A stretch of DNA of 30,243 bases. Source: Halolacustris sp051744345. Lineage in GTDB: Bacteria > Actinomycetota > Humimicrobiia > Humimicrobiales > Humimicrobiaceae. Below the pieces are notes generated by a model, which made no database searches, was not told the DNA's origin, and worked only from the letters and a program-made list of their open reading frames with translations. Shown in pieces: positions 23,243-30,243 of this stretch. Position 1 is the first letter of the stretch; each line of letters starts with the position of its first letter. The stretch lies in the NCBI GenBank assembly GCA_051744345.1, contig JBNJCW010000018.1, positions 1 through 30,243 on the forward strand. The letters run 5' to 3'. The translations under genes were made by a program, and so were the position numbers.

Positions 23243-24220
23243 TTATGGAGCCTCCTTCTCAATCTTCTCAATCTTTGGTTTTTTAATCAAAAAAAGAACC
23301 CCCCCTATGATGGATTCAAGCAGAAGCAAAAACAGCACAAGCAGGGGTAATATGGCTGCCCTGGAGGCAGCTACACCGAAAGTAACCAGGAAATAGGCGG
23401 TGGTATTTTCCCTTATGCCTATGCCCCCGATGGATATGGGAATCATGGCTATAAGAAGAACTATGGGAACCATGAACAGAAAGGATACAAAGCTTATGTC
23501 TATCTTTAGCGCCAGTGCTGCAAAATAATAGTGCAGTATCACATTGAACTGCATAAGAAAACTTAAAAACACCACCATAAACAGTACCTTCCTGTTGCTG
23601 AACACAGAAAATGCATCCACTATTTTTTTTAGCTTATCCTTTATTTTGGCCATAAACCTTATCTTAAACAAAAAATTTAAGGGCTTAAGCAGCCTGGGGT
23701 TTAGGAGAAGTACCAGAAATATTGATAATAATATGAACAATATGATAACTACCATGAATATGGTATTAAACTCAGTTAACCTGAAACCCAGAAAAAGGGA
23801 CAGCATCACAAAACAGACCAGCCCTATTACACCGGTGCCCCTTTCCACCAGTATGGCTGATATTGATTTGGGCCAGCTGCTGCCTTTAAGAGTTGCAGCA
23901 TCATAGGCGCGGTAGGTATCTCCCCCTATGCTTGAAGGAAGGAAATTATTTAAAAATATCCCTATAAGCAGTGAGCCGTTAAGGTAGTTTATGCTAGGAT
24001 TTACATTATGTAGCTTAAGCAGTGCCTTCCACCTTACCGCAGAGATTATAAGGCCGGTAAAATGCATGAATGCAGCCAGGGCTAAAAACCATAAATTTAT
24101 ATCATCTAAGGTTACCGTGGTCAGGAAATCAAGAATTTCATCCCAGTACCTGTATATGAGGTAGGCAATAAGGGAGAGGCTTACTACTGCCTTGAGTATA
24201 TTGATTATCCTTGACTTCAT
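23243..24220 (-). CDS. LPG_synthase_TM (UPF0104) family flippase-like membrane protein
   Basis: A 325-residue protein with about eight hydrophobic helices and NNFLPSSIGGDTYRAYDA, ILVERGTGVIG and ISIGGIGIRENTTAYFLVT as family marks. It is the close paralogue of the protein at 11562-12539 and has the same length. Its ATG overlaps the stop of the radical SAM gene by four bases. The glycan lipid or polar lipid it handles would be made or used by the GtrB-like transferase two genes upstream (inference). Confidence 0.82.
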   Translation of the reverse strand: MKSRIINILKAVVSLSLIAYLIYRYWDEILDFLTTVTLDDINLWFLALAAFMHFTGLIISAVRWKALLKLHNVNPSINYLNGSLLIGIFLNNFLPSSIGGDTYRAYDAATLKGSSWPKSISAILVERGTGVIGLVCFVMLSLFLGFRLTEFNTIFMVVIILFILLSIFLVLLLNPRLLKPLNFLFKIRFMAKIKDKLKKIVDAFSVFSNRKVLFMVVFLSFLMQFNVILHYYFAALALKIDISFVSFLFMVPIVLLIAMIPISIGGIGIRENTTAYFLVTFGVAASRAAILPLLVLFLLLLESIIGGVLFLIKKPKIEKIEKEAP

Positions 24221-25197
24221 GAGCTTGCCCCCAGGTTGTCTTTTAAAAAAGACTTGAGGTAATCAGTGGGAAGACCCATAAAGGTATCCCTCCACAGCCG
24301 GTCGCAGCTTGCGCAGGGAGAAATGCTTCCTATGTCCCTGCCTGCTATTTTCTGTCTCAAGCCCTGCATTTTATCTCCGTTAAATATATTATATATGCTG
24401 TCTTTTCTGATATTTCCCAGTTTCAGCCTGGACTGAAAATCCTGGGGGCAGGGAAGGAGATCTCCGTTATAGAGGATGACCATCGCATACCATAAGAATG
24501 TGCAGGGCAGGTAGTTTTTTTTCTGCTGGCTGCCGGTATCAACCAGGCCTCCCCAGTTATGGGGCTTTCTGGTTATGAATCTGTTTAATGGGAGGTTTTT
24601 AAACCTCTGTAAAAACTCCTGCCTCTGTCTTTTCTGGTTACCGTTTTGCCCATATTCAATTACCTGCAGTGCGGTAAATGGAAGTCTGCTTCCAAGCTCT
24701 TTTTTCCTTTTCAGAAAATAAAGGATGGAATCAAGTGTGGCCTCAAAACTTGAGTTTACCCTGTGCCTCTCATAGGTTTCGCTGTCATAGCCGTCAAAAG
24801 AGAAGGAAATAAAGTCCAGGCCGGATTTGATTATCTTATCTGTATTGTCTTTGTCCAGCAGGGTTCCGTTGGTGTGTATCCTTACCGTGGCCGGGCTCTT
24901 TTTGGCATAGGCAATCATATCAGCCAATTCGGGGTGAAGGAAGGGCTCTCCCCGGTGAAAGAGGTAGATATCATTAACCTTTGTGCCCAGCTGGTCTATT
25001 ATATTCCTGTACAGGCTGAAATCCATAAGGCCCTTCTCTTCTTGTGGTATATCCTTGTTGGGGCATATAGGGCACTTTAGGTTGCAGATATTGGTTACCT
25101 CAACCCATACCCTCAAGGGGAAATAGCCTGGTTTTTTGGTCCTTTTGATATAGCTTAAATAAGCCCTTATCAGCCTGGATAGTTTGCCAGCATTCAC
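24217..25197 (-). CDS. Radical SAM/SPASM-domain protein
   Basis: A 326-residue protein from a GTG at 25197, three bases after the preceding stop. The radical SAM cluster motif is CNLKCPIC (C38, C42, C45), followed by HRGEPFLHPE (the GGEP-like SAM contact), RIHTNGTLLD and FSFDGYDSETYERHR. The C-terminus has SPASM-like Cys residues: PCTFLW, LLPCPQ and the closing PCASCDRLW. Such proteins bind extra Fe-S clusters and modify peptides or small molecules. No precursor peptide is visible nearby. The context between a GtrB-like transferase and a flippase-like protein suggests a sugar or lipid substrate, as in some glycan loci. Confidence 0.87.
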   Translation of the reverse strand: MNAGKLSRLIRAYLSYIKRTKKPGYFPLRVWVEVTNICNLKCPICPNKDIPQEEKGLMDFSLYRNIIDQLGTKVNDIYLFHRGEPFLHPELADMIAYAKKSPATVRIHTNGTLLDKDNTDKIIKSGLDFISFSFDGYDSETYERHRVNSSFEATLDSILYFLKRKKELGSRLPFTALQVIEYGQNGNQKRQRQEFLQRFKNLPLNRFITRKPHNWGGLVDTGSQQKKNYLPCTFLWYAMVILYNGDLLPCPQDFQSRLKLGNIRKDSIYNIFNGDKMQGLRQKIAGRDIGSISPCASCDRLWRDTFMGLPTDYLKSFLKDNLGASS

Positions 25198-25200
25198 CGC

Positions 25201-26160
25201 TTAATCCTTTATTTCCCTGACAAAATAAATAGGCTTCTGCTGGGATTCATGGTAGATCCTTATATTAAGCTCGGCCAGAAGCCCGAAGGTAATAAACTGG
25301 ATGCCTATAAAAACCAAAAATATGGCCAGTATAAACAGCGGCCTGTTTCCCAGGCTTATTAGGAAAAATATCCTCTGTATTATCAGAATCAGGGTAAGTA
25401 TGCCTCCCAGTGTGCCTACTATGATTCCGAAAAGCCCGAATATCTGTATGGGCTTGGTGGAAAAGCTTAACAGAAACTTCAGGGTTATTATATCCAGAAA
25501 AACCTTAAAAATCCTGTTCAGCCCGTACTTGGATTTGCCGTGCTTTCTGGGGTTATGGCTTACTATAACCTCGGAGACATTTATACCCATCCAGCTGGCA
25601 AGGGCGGGAATATAGCGGTGCATCTCCCCGTAAAGCTTGGTGTTTTTTATTACATCTTTTTTGTAAGCCTTAAGCGTGCATCCAAAATCATGGAGCCTTA
25701 CCCCGGTAAGGAAAGATATAAGCCAGTTTGCCATTCTGGAAGGAAACCTTCTGGTAATATAGTTTTCTTTCCTGTTCTTTCTCCAGCCGCTTACCACATC
25801 GTAGCCCTTGTTGATTTCCTCAATAAGCTTGGGTATGTCCTCAGGCTCATTCTGCAGGTCTGCATCCAGGGTGACTGCAATCTCTCCCCTGCAGTAGTCA
25901 AAGCCGGCGCTCATTGCCGCTGTCTGGCCGAAGTTTCTTCTCAGCTTTATAGCCCTGAACCGGTTATCCTGCTGGTGTATCTTTACCATTTCTTCCCAGC
26001 TGGAGTCTCTGGAGCCGTCATCTATGAGCAGCACTTCATAGGAGAGGCCGGTGCCCTCAAGGGTTTCTTTAAGCCGGCTTGATAGCGCCTTTATGTTTTT
26101 CTCCTCATTGTATATGGGAACTATAACCGATATTTCCGTAGTGCTATTGTTTTTGTCCAT
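25201..26160 (-). CDS. GtrB/ArnC-like polyprenyl-phosphate glycosyltransferase (GT2)
   Basis: A 319-residue GT2 enzyme of the DPM1/GtrB group. Residues 10-230 have IVPIYNEE at 13-20, LLIDDGSRDSS, RRNFGQTAAMSAG, and DADLQNEPED at 99-108 as the metal and acceptor site. Two C-terminal membrane helices (about 235-262 and 272-302) follow, as in the GtrB bacteriophage and GtcA/GtrB systems. It would load a sugar onto undecaprenyl-phosphate at the cytoplasmic face. A flippase-like protein lies two genes on, and GT-C-like multipass proteins, which use such lipid-linked sugars, are encoded divergently at 26362-30243. An extended -10 promoter lies upstream. Confidence 0.9.
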   Translation of the reverse strand: MDKNNSTTEISVIVPIYNEEKNIKALSSRLKETLEGTGLSYEVLLIDDGSRDSSWEEMVKIHQQDNRFRAIKLRRNFGQTAAMSAGFDYCRGEIAVTLDADLQNEPEDIPKLIEEINKGYDVVSGWRKNRKENYITRRFPSRMANWLISFLTGVRLHDFGCTLKAYKKDVIKNTKLYGEMHRYIPALASWMGINVSEVIVSHNPRKHGKSKYGLNRIFKVFLDIITLKFLLSFSTKPIQIFGLFGIIVGTLGGILTLILIIQRIFFLISLGNRPLFILAIFLVFIGIQFITFGLLAELNIRIYHESQQKPIYFVREIKD

Positions 26161-26206
26161 CTATTCTGCCTTTTTAAAATAACTGAAATATGAAAAAAAG
26201 TTTAGC

Positions 26207-26215
26207 ATTATAGCA
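26207..26215 (-). promoter_or_regulatory. Extended -10 promoter for the minus-strand operon 26160-23243
   Basis: On the minus strand TGCTATAAT (26215-26207) is a consensus extended -10, about 47 bases upstream of the ATG at 26160. No good -35 is visible, as is common for extended -10 promoters. AAAGG lies before the ATG. Confidence 0.5.
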
Positions 26216-26229
26216 TAAGTTTGTCTATT

Positions 26230-26259
26230 ACGGCTTAGGGCATAACAGCGGGAAGCCGT
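26230..26259. promoter_or_regulatory. 7-bp inverted repeat between the divergent promoters
   Basis: ACGGCTT at 26230-26236 and AAGCCGT at 26253-26259 are perfect reverse complements separated by 16 bases. They sit between the two divergent promoters at 26207 and 26304 and could be an operator or a short RNA hairpin. Confidence 0.3.
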
Positions 26260-26303
26260 CAGGAATCCGGTTTAGAGATTTGGATAATTATAAACCTTTT
26301 TGT

Positions 26304-26331
26304 TTGAAAAATACCCTTTAGATGCTAAAAT
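26304..26331 (+). promoter_or_regulatory. Putative promoter of the YfhO/GT-C operon
   Basis: TTGAAA at 26304-26309 and TAAAAT at 26326-26331 are separated by 16 bases, with TG one base before the -10 (extended -10). The GTG start at 26362 is about 30 bases downstream. Confidence 0.5.
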
Positions 26332-26361
26332 TTATAAAAAATTTAGGGTTAGGACCCAGAA

Positions 26362-29220
26362 GTGCTTAGCAATCAAATAAACCAGCCGTCAAGGTTAAAA
26401 GAATACCTTGTAGTCTCTATACTTCTGATTATTTTAGTTATAGGTTTTTTATGGCAGATATTTTTTCTAGGCGAAGCCTTTCTTCCTGCAGACCTGGTAA
26501 ATACCTCCGTCCATCCCTGGGCACTGTCTGAGCAGAATGAGTATGAAATAGGCCAGAGGCCTTATAACCCCACCCTCTCTGATCCCATATACATTTATTA
26601 CCCAATGAAGCATTACCTTAAAGCCAGCTTTGATGAGGGGATTGTGCCTATGTGGAACCCCAGCGCTTTCGGCGGCTACCCCTATAACTCCAGGGTAATC
26701 AGCGGAATAATCTACCCCCTTGATTTCATTTTTCTGTTTATTCCCATGGTTTATTCTTTTGGGTTCGGTATAGCTTTCCACCTGTTTGCAGCCGGGATGT
26801 TTGTATATGTGCTGTGCAAAACCCTGGGGATAAGCAGGCTGGGCTCATTTTTTGGGGCAGTGATTTTTATGTTCAATGCCAATACCGTGCTTTGGCTCCA
26901 GTTTCCCAACCACTTGAAGGGCGAGCTGTGGATTCCTATCATATTTTTGTTCCTCATCAGGTTCTACAGGGAAAAAAGGATAATCTTTCCTGTGCTCAGC
27001 GGGATATTTTTGGGCCTGCAGGTAATTGCAGGTTTTGCCCAGGCGGTACAGTTTACGGCCATTGCCATAGCGGTTCTTCTGCTTATCCATACAGTCTATG
27101 ATCTAAAGGATAAAAAATACTCGGATATCGGCAAAAATATAGGGGGTACTGTGCTGGCCGGAGTCATAGGCCTGGGGATTGGCCTTTGCTTCATACTGCC
27201 TTTCTACAAGGAGCTGGGCGGCTCTCTCAGGGCTGTACAGGAAAGGGGGGCAGGGGGAAACATGAATTTCCGCTACCTGGTAACTATGCTCAACCCCAAT
27301 TTTTTTGGAAACGGCATAAAGGGAGCATTCTGGCTGCCGGGCACCAATTATATTGAGGCAGTTCGCTACAGCGGCGTAGCCACACTTTTTCTCGGGGCTG
27401 TAGCAGTTGTGTTTAAGAGGGGAAAGGCGGTATTTTCCTTTCTGGCTGTAGCAGTTGTGGCGGTGCTGCTTAACTCTGTGCCCCAGATTTTTAATTTTTT
27501 CAATAAGATTATTCCTTTCTTTGATAAATCATCCATCTCCCGGATACTGCTTTTGGTTCCCTTCTGCCTGGCGGTACTTTCAGCCTACGGGCTTTCCTGC
27601 CTGGGCAAAATGGATTTTAAAAAACAGCCGGGGAGGGCAAAAAAGGCTGCTTTGCTGGTTATTGTTCTAGCCCTGGCCTTCCTTTTTCTAATAATGGGCC
27701 TAAGTTACGCCTTTGATGCTAATATAAGTATCAGGAACTTACACCAGAACCAGCAGATAAGGCTGGAAACGCTGTCCCTGATAATGTTTTGTGCCATGGT
27801 TGCAGCTACAGCCGCATTTTTATTGCTTGCCCTAAAAACCGGATACAAAAAGATTTTCCTCTTTTTGCTGGTTCCGCTGATTGTCCTGGATCTGTTTATG
27901 TTTGGCATAAACTTCAACACCACTTCTGACCCGGATCAGGTATTTTTTGAAACCGAAGGCATAGAATACATGAAGCAGGACGAAGAGAAGGGAAGGGTTC
28001 TGGGGGTTATGGGAGGTACCTTTAATCCCAACTCAATGTGGGTAGTTGGGCTGGAAGATACCGGCGGCTATGACCCGTTCATACCCTGGGATTATGCCCG
28101 GTTCTGGGCTGCTTTTCAGGGAGGAGACCGGGTAAGGCCCAACGGCAAAGTTGGGGCGGACAGGATGTATGCCAATTTCCTGAAGCTGACCAATACCAGG
28201 TATGTGGCCAGTTATGCCTTCATGCAGGAAATGGGATATTTCTTCAATAATATGGATAAAAACCTAAATGAGGTCAGCAGCAAAGAATCCAGGCTTACCA
28301 CCTGGAATTTCATGGAGCATATAATACCCACCATTGAGGTGGCCCCTGATTCAGTAATGGAGTTTGATTACAGCATACCCCCTTCAAGCGAGCTGGTATT
28401 CTATTCTGCCCTACATCCCGGTTCATGGAATGAAGAAACCGGAGACGGGGTACTGTACAGGGTATATGTACAGTGGGACGGACAGAAAGACCTGGTATTT
28501 GAGCAGGACATCAACCCCATAGAGAACGAGGAAGAGAGAAGGTGGTATATGCACAGGGTGGACCTGTCTGATTACGGGGACATGCAGGCAAGGATAGTAT
28601 TTGAAACCGACAGCAAACAGAATACAGAAAATGATGCCCCCGGCTGGGGAAATCCCCGCATAATACCCCTGGACAGCCTGGGCCATGGGGAGCTGATGCT
28701 GGGCTACAATAAAGAGGTAAAAATATACAATAACCAGATGTATCTGCCCCGGGCGTTTTTGGCGGGCACATCCATGGCATTTGAAGAAAGCGGCCATATA
28801 CTGGCATACCTGGCAGGAAACAGGGAACTGGATCTGGACAATACGGTATTGCTGCAGGACGATGCCCCCCGGATTGAAGGGGTTTGCCGGGGAAGCGCAG
28901 ATATTGTTGACTATTCCAATAACCGGGTAGAGATAGAAGTAGAGAACGAAATCCCTGCCTACCTGGTACTCCTTGACCGCTATGATGAGGATTGGAACGC
29001 TTATATAGACGGAAAGAAGGCCGAAATCTTTAGGGCAAACTACCTTTTCAGGGCGGTCTACCTTGAGCCCGGCAGTCATACCGTAGAATTCAGGTACCGG
29101 CCGGTATGGTTTTTTGTCAGCACCGGCATTTCAATTTTTGTTTTGATAATTTCGGTGGCAGGATGTATAGTAATCTACAAATCAGGCAAAAAGGGCAAAA
29201 ATGCAGGGGATAAAAAATAA
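26362..29220 (+). CDS. YfhO-family integral membrane protein (GT-C-like)
   Basis: A 952-residue protein starting at GTG 26362, with TTAGGAC shortly before it. Residues 12-34 form the first helix. Then comes the conserved extracytoplasmic loop of YfhO proteins, LPADLVNT, YYPMKHYLK and MWNPSAFGGYPYNS (to about residue 115), where GT-C enzymes keep acidic residues. About ten helices follow to residue 515. Residues 530-915 are a large extracytoplasmic domain with VLGVMGGTFNPNS, LKLTNTRYV and LVLLDRYDEDWNAYIDG, and residues 920-945 are a final helix. YfhO proteins act with polyprenyl-phosphate sugars, as in lipoteichoic acid glycosylation in Firmicutes, so addition of a sugar to a surface polymer is likely. 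The next gene starts inside its last codons. Confidence 0.85.
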   Translation: MLSNQINQPSRLKEYLVVSILLIILVIGFLWQIFFLGEAFLPADLVNTSVHPWALSEQNEYEIGQRPYNPTLSDPIYIYYPMKHYLKASFDEGIVPMWNPSAFGGYPYNSRVISGIIYPLDFIFLFIPMVYSFGFGIAFHLFAAGMFVYVLCKTLGISRLGSFFGAVIFMFNANTVLWLQFPNHLKGELWIPIIFLFLIRFYREKRIIFPVLSGIFLGLQVIAGFAQAVQFTAIAIAVLLLIHTVYDLKDKKYSDIGKNIGGTVLAGVIGLGIGLCFILPFYKELGGSLRAVQERGAGGNMNFRYLVTMLNPNFFGNGIKGAFWLPGTNYIEAVRYSGVATLFLGAVAVVFKRGKAVFSFLAVAVVAVLLNSVPQIFNFFNKIIPFFDKSSISRILLLVPFCLAVLSAYGLSCLGKMDFKKQPGRAKKAALLVIVLALAFLFLIMGLSYAFDANISIRNLHQNQQIRLETLSLIMFCAMVAATAAFLLLALKTGYKKIFLFLLVPLIVLDLFMFGINFNTTSDPDQVFFETEGIEYMKQDEEKGRVLGVMGGTFNPNSMWVVGLEDTGGYDPFIPWDYARFWAAFQGGDRVRPNGKVGADRMYANFLKLTNTRYVASYAFMQEMGYFFNNMDKNLNEVSSKESRLTTWNFMEHIIPTIEVAPDSVMEFDYSIPPSSELVFYSALHPGSWNEETGDGVLYRVYVQWDGQKDLVFEQDINPIENEEERRWYMHRVDLSDYGDMQARIVFETDSKQNTENDAPGWGNPRIIPLDSLGHGELMLGYNKEVKIYNNQMYLPRAFLAGTSMAFEESGHILAYLAGNRELDLDNTVLLQDDAPRIEGVCRGSADIVDYSNNRVEIEVENEIPAYLVLLDRYDEDWNAYIDGKKAEIFRANYLFRAVYLEPGSHTVEFRYRPVWFFVSTGISIFVLIISVAGCIVIYKSGKKGKNAGDKK

Positions 29221-30243
29221 GGCGGCCAATTTTTACCGGAAGTTTTATCCGGAGGATATAAGGGACAAACCCCTGTCCATAAACAGGTTTAACCGCATAC
29301 TTCTGGGAGGGATACTTGTAAGGTTTCTGTTTATGCCCTTTGCGGTCCATAATGATTTTCTTTCGGTGCATGTAAGGGTTTACCAGCTGGTGCAGGGTAT
29401 AAATTTTTCCCCCAGTTTCTTCCAGTTCTTCGTCCATTACATAGAGGCCTTTTTCATGAAGATATTCCTGCCGCTTATACCCGATGCTGCTGAGGTATTT
29501 GTTCCTGCCGCAACCGGGGCCACCACCGTAGAGATAGAGAATATGATGGGTTTTGCGGCCAGCAATTATGTCTTCAGAACCCTTTTCCTTTTAAAGATAC
29601 CCTACCTTCTGTTCGAGCTTGCGGCCCTGTTTATGGTCATCCACCTTATAAGGAACAGAAAAAATATGTTCAGGATCGCCAAGTTCTGGATGTTTAACCC
29701 GGCTATAATATATGCGGTTTATATCTTCGGCCGCTACGAGGTCTATATTTATGTTTTGATAATGCTGAGCCTTTATTTTGCCATATACAGGAAAAATTAT
29801 TACCTGTCAGGGGTATTTATAGGCATATCGGTGGTAAGCAGGGCATATACCCTGTTCCTTATACCCATCTTTTTGATACTGCTTCCCCAGAAGATCAAAA
29901 ACAGGATAGTATACCTGGTTTTTACAATTGTCCCTATTGCTTTTGTGCTCCTGTTTGATACATTCTATCCCCAGACCAATATTACCAACAGGCTGGCGGG
30001 GGAGGGCCAGTTTATAAGGTTTATGACCGATTACTCCTTAATTGCCCTGGGAGGGTTTAAAATACAGCTTTTCTTCCTCTTTTACTTCCTGTTTCTGATT
30101 ATACTTGTGTATCTGGCCTATAGCCTGAAAATAAGGGAGAGCACTGTTTTGCCCTCACTATGCAGAAGCTCGACACTGGTTAAGACATCGATGTTTGGCA
30201 CATTGTTCTTTTTGCTCTTTTTCTTGACCACTCCTTCAGCAGC
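29201..30243 (+). CDS. GT-C-like multipass membrane protein, partial at right edge
   Basis: From the ATG at 29201, overlapping the end of the YfhO gene by 20 bases, an open frame of about 347 codons runs off the window. The first 35 residues are basic (MQGIKNKAANFYRKFY). A hydrophobic helix at about 34-50 follows, then HNDFLSVHVRVYQL, which sits where GT-C mannosyltransferase-like proteins have their catalytic acidic residue. There are then long hydrophobic helices with a RYEVYIYVLIM segment as in PIG-M/Dol-P-sugar-dependent transferases. The likely donor is a polyprenyl-phosphate sugar, such as the product of the GtrB-like enzyme. The assignment is by architecture and weak motifs, and the C-terminus is not seen. 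Confidence 0.7.
   Translation, partial: MQGIKNKAANFYRKFYPEDIRDKPLSINRFNRILLGGILVRFLFMPFAVHNDFLSVHVRVYQLVQGINFSPSFFQFFVHYIEAFFMKIFLPLIPDAAEVFVPAATGATTVEIENMMGFAASNYVFRTLFLLKIPYLLFELAALFMVIHLIRNRKNMFRIAKFWMFNPAIIYAVYIFGRYEVYIYVLIMLSLYFAIYRKNYYLSGVFIGISVVSRAYTLFLIPIFLILLPQKIKNRIVYLVFTIVPIAFVLLFDTFYPQTNITNRLAGEGQFIRFMTDYSLIALGGFKIQLFFLFYFLFLIILVYLAYSLKIRESTVLPSLCRSSTLVKTSMFGTLFFLLFFLTTPSA

Noticed and set aside
23199..23396. Plus-strand frame starting MAIKNYIRLTKARA with AAAGG in front, reminiscent of a UbiA-type N-terminus
   Set aside because: After about 15 residues it runs antisense into the 3' end of the flippase-like gene and shows no further family signal.
28423..29079. 218-codon minus-strand frame inside the YfhO gene
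   Set aside because: It is a shadow frame opposite a well-supported coding region.

Overview
The window looks like the chromosome of an uncultured bacterium. Genes are tightly packed, several carry bacterial Shine-Dalgarno sites, and a few promoters have sigma70-like -10 boxes. Most genes share a strong preference for AGG/AGA arginine and ATA isoleucine codons at moderate GC. No rRNA, tRNA or phylogenetic marker gene is present, so I do not name a lineage. Most of the window is a cell-surface glycan locus, with signalling genes at one end and two small patches of decayed accessory DNA.

Layout. (1) 1-3326, minus strand: a GT4 glycosyltransferase that runs off the left edge, preceded by a GT4-GT2 fusion. 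(2) 3547-5602, plus: a B12-binding protein carrying the W-x9-EH and ExHxxG signatures of CarH-type photoreceptors, one base upstream of a GGDEF diguanylate cyclase. (3) 5730-7025, plus: an ArsR regulator, a short DsrE-like protein and a nitroreductase. (4) 7137-13219, plus: a GT2-GT4 fusion, a flippase-like membrane protein (LPG_synthase_TM family), RmlD, a second flippase-like protein and a small membrane protein. (5) 13220-15767: an island of remnants (tyrosine recombinase fragment, IS21 IstA fragment, AT-rich repeats, an intact AbiEi-like antitoxin with a truncated AbiEii toxin, and an unidentified broken gene). (6) 15768-19236, minus: a subtilase-fold protein lacking its catalytic Asp, an anchored PD40 propeller protein with no ordinary start codon, and a shikimate-kinase-like P-loop protein. 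(7) 19329-22552, plus: a methyltransferase-SDR fusion, a second methyltransferase and a hexapeptide acyltransferase. (8) 22609-23122: a ribbon-helix-helix gene followed by an internally deleted nucleotidyltransferase. (9) 23243-26160, minus: a GtrB-like GT2, a radical SAM/SPASM protein and a third flippase-like protein. (10) 26362-30243, plus: a YfhO-family membrane protein and a GT-C-like multipass protein that runs off the right edge.

How the genes fit together. The glycosyltransferases, RmlD, sugar-type epimerase, methyltransferases, acyltransferase, flippase-like proteins, YfhO and GT-C proteins would together build, decorate and export a rhamnose-containing surface polysaccharide or glycolipid (inference). 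The B12-GGDEF pair would feed a light or cobalamin signal into cyclic-di-GMP, which often controls exopolysaccharide and biofilm. That link rests on proximity only. The most unusual points are the B12-GGDEF pair, the start of the PD40 gene, the Asp-less subtilase, and two toxin-antitoxin-like loci in which only the antitoxin-like gene is intact.
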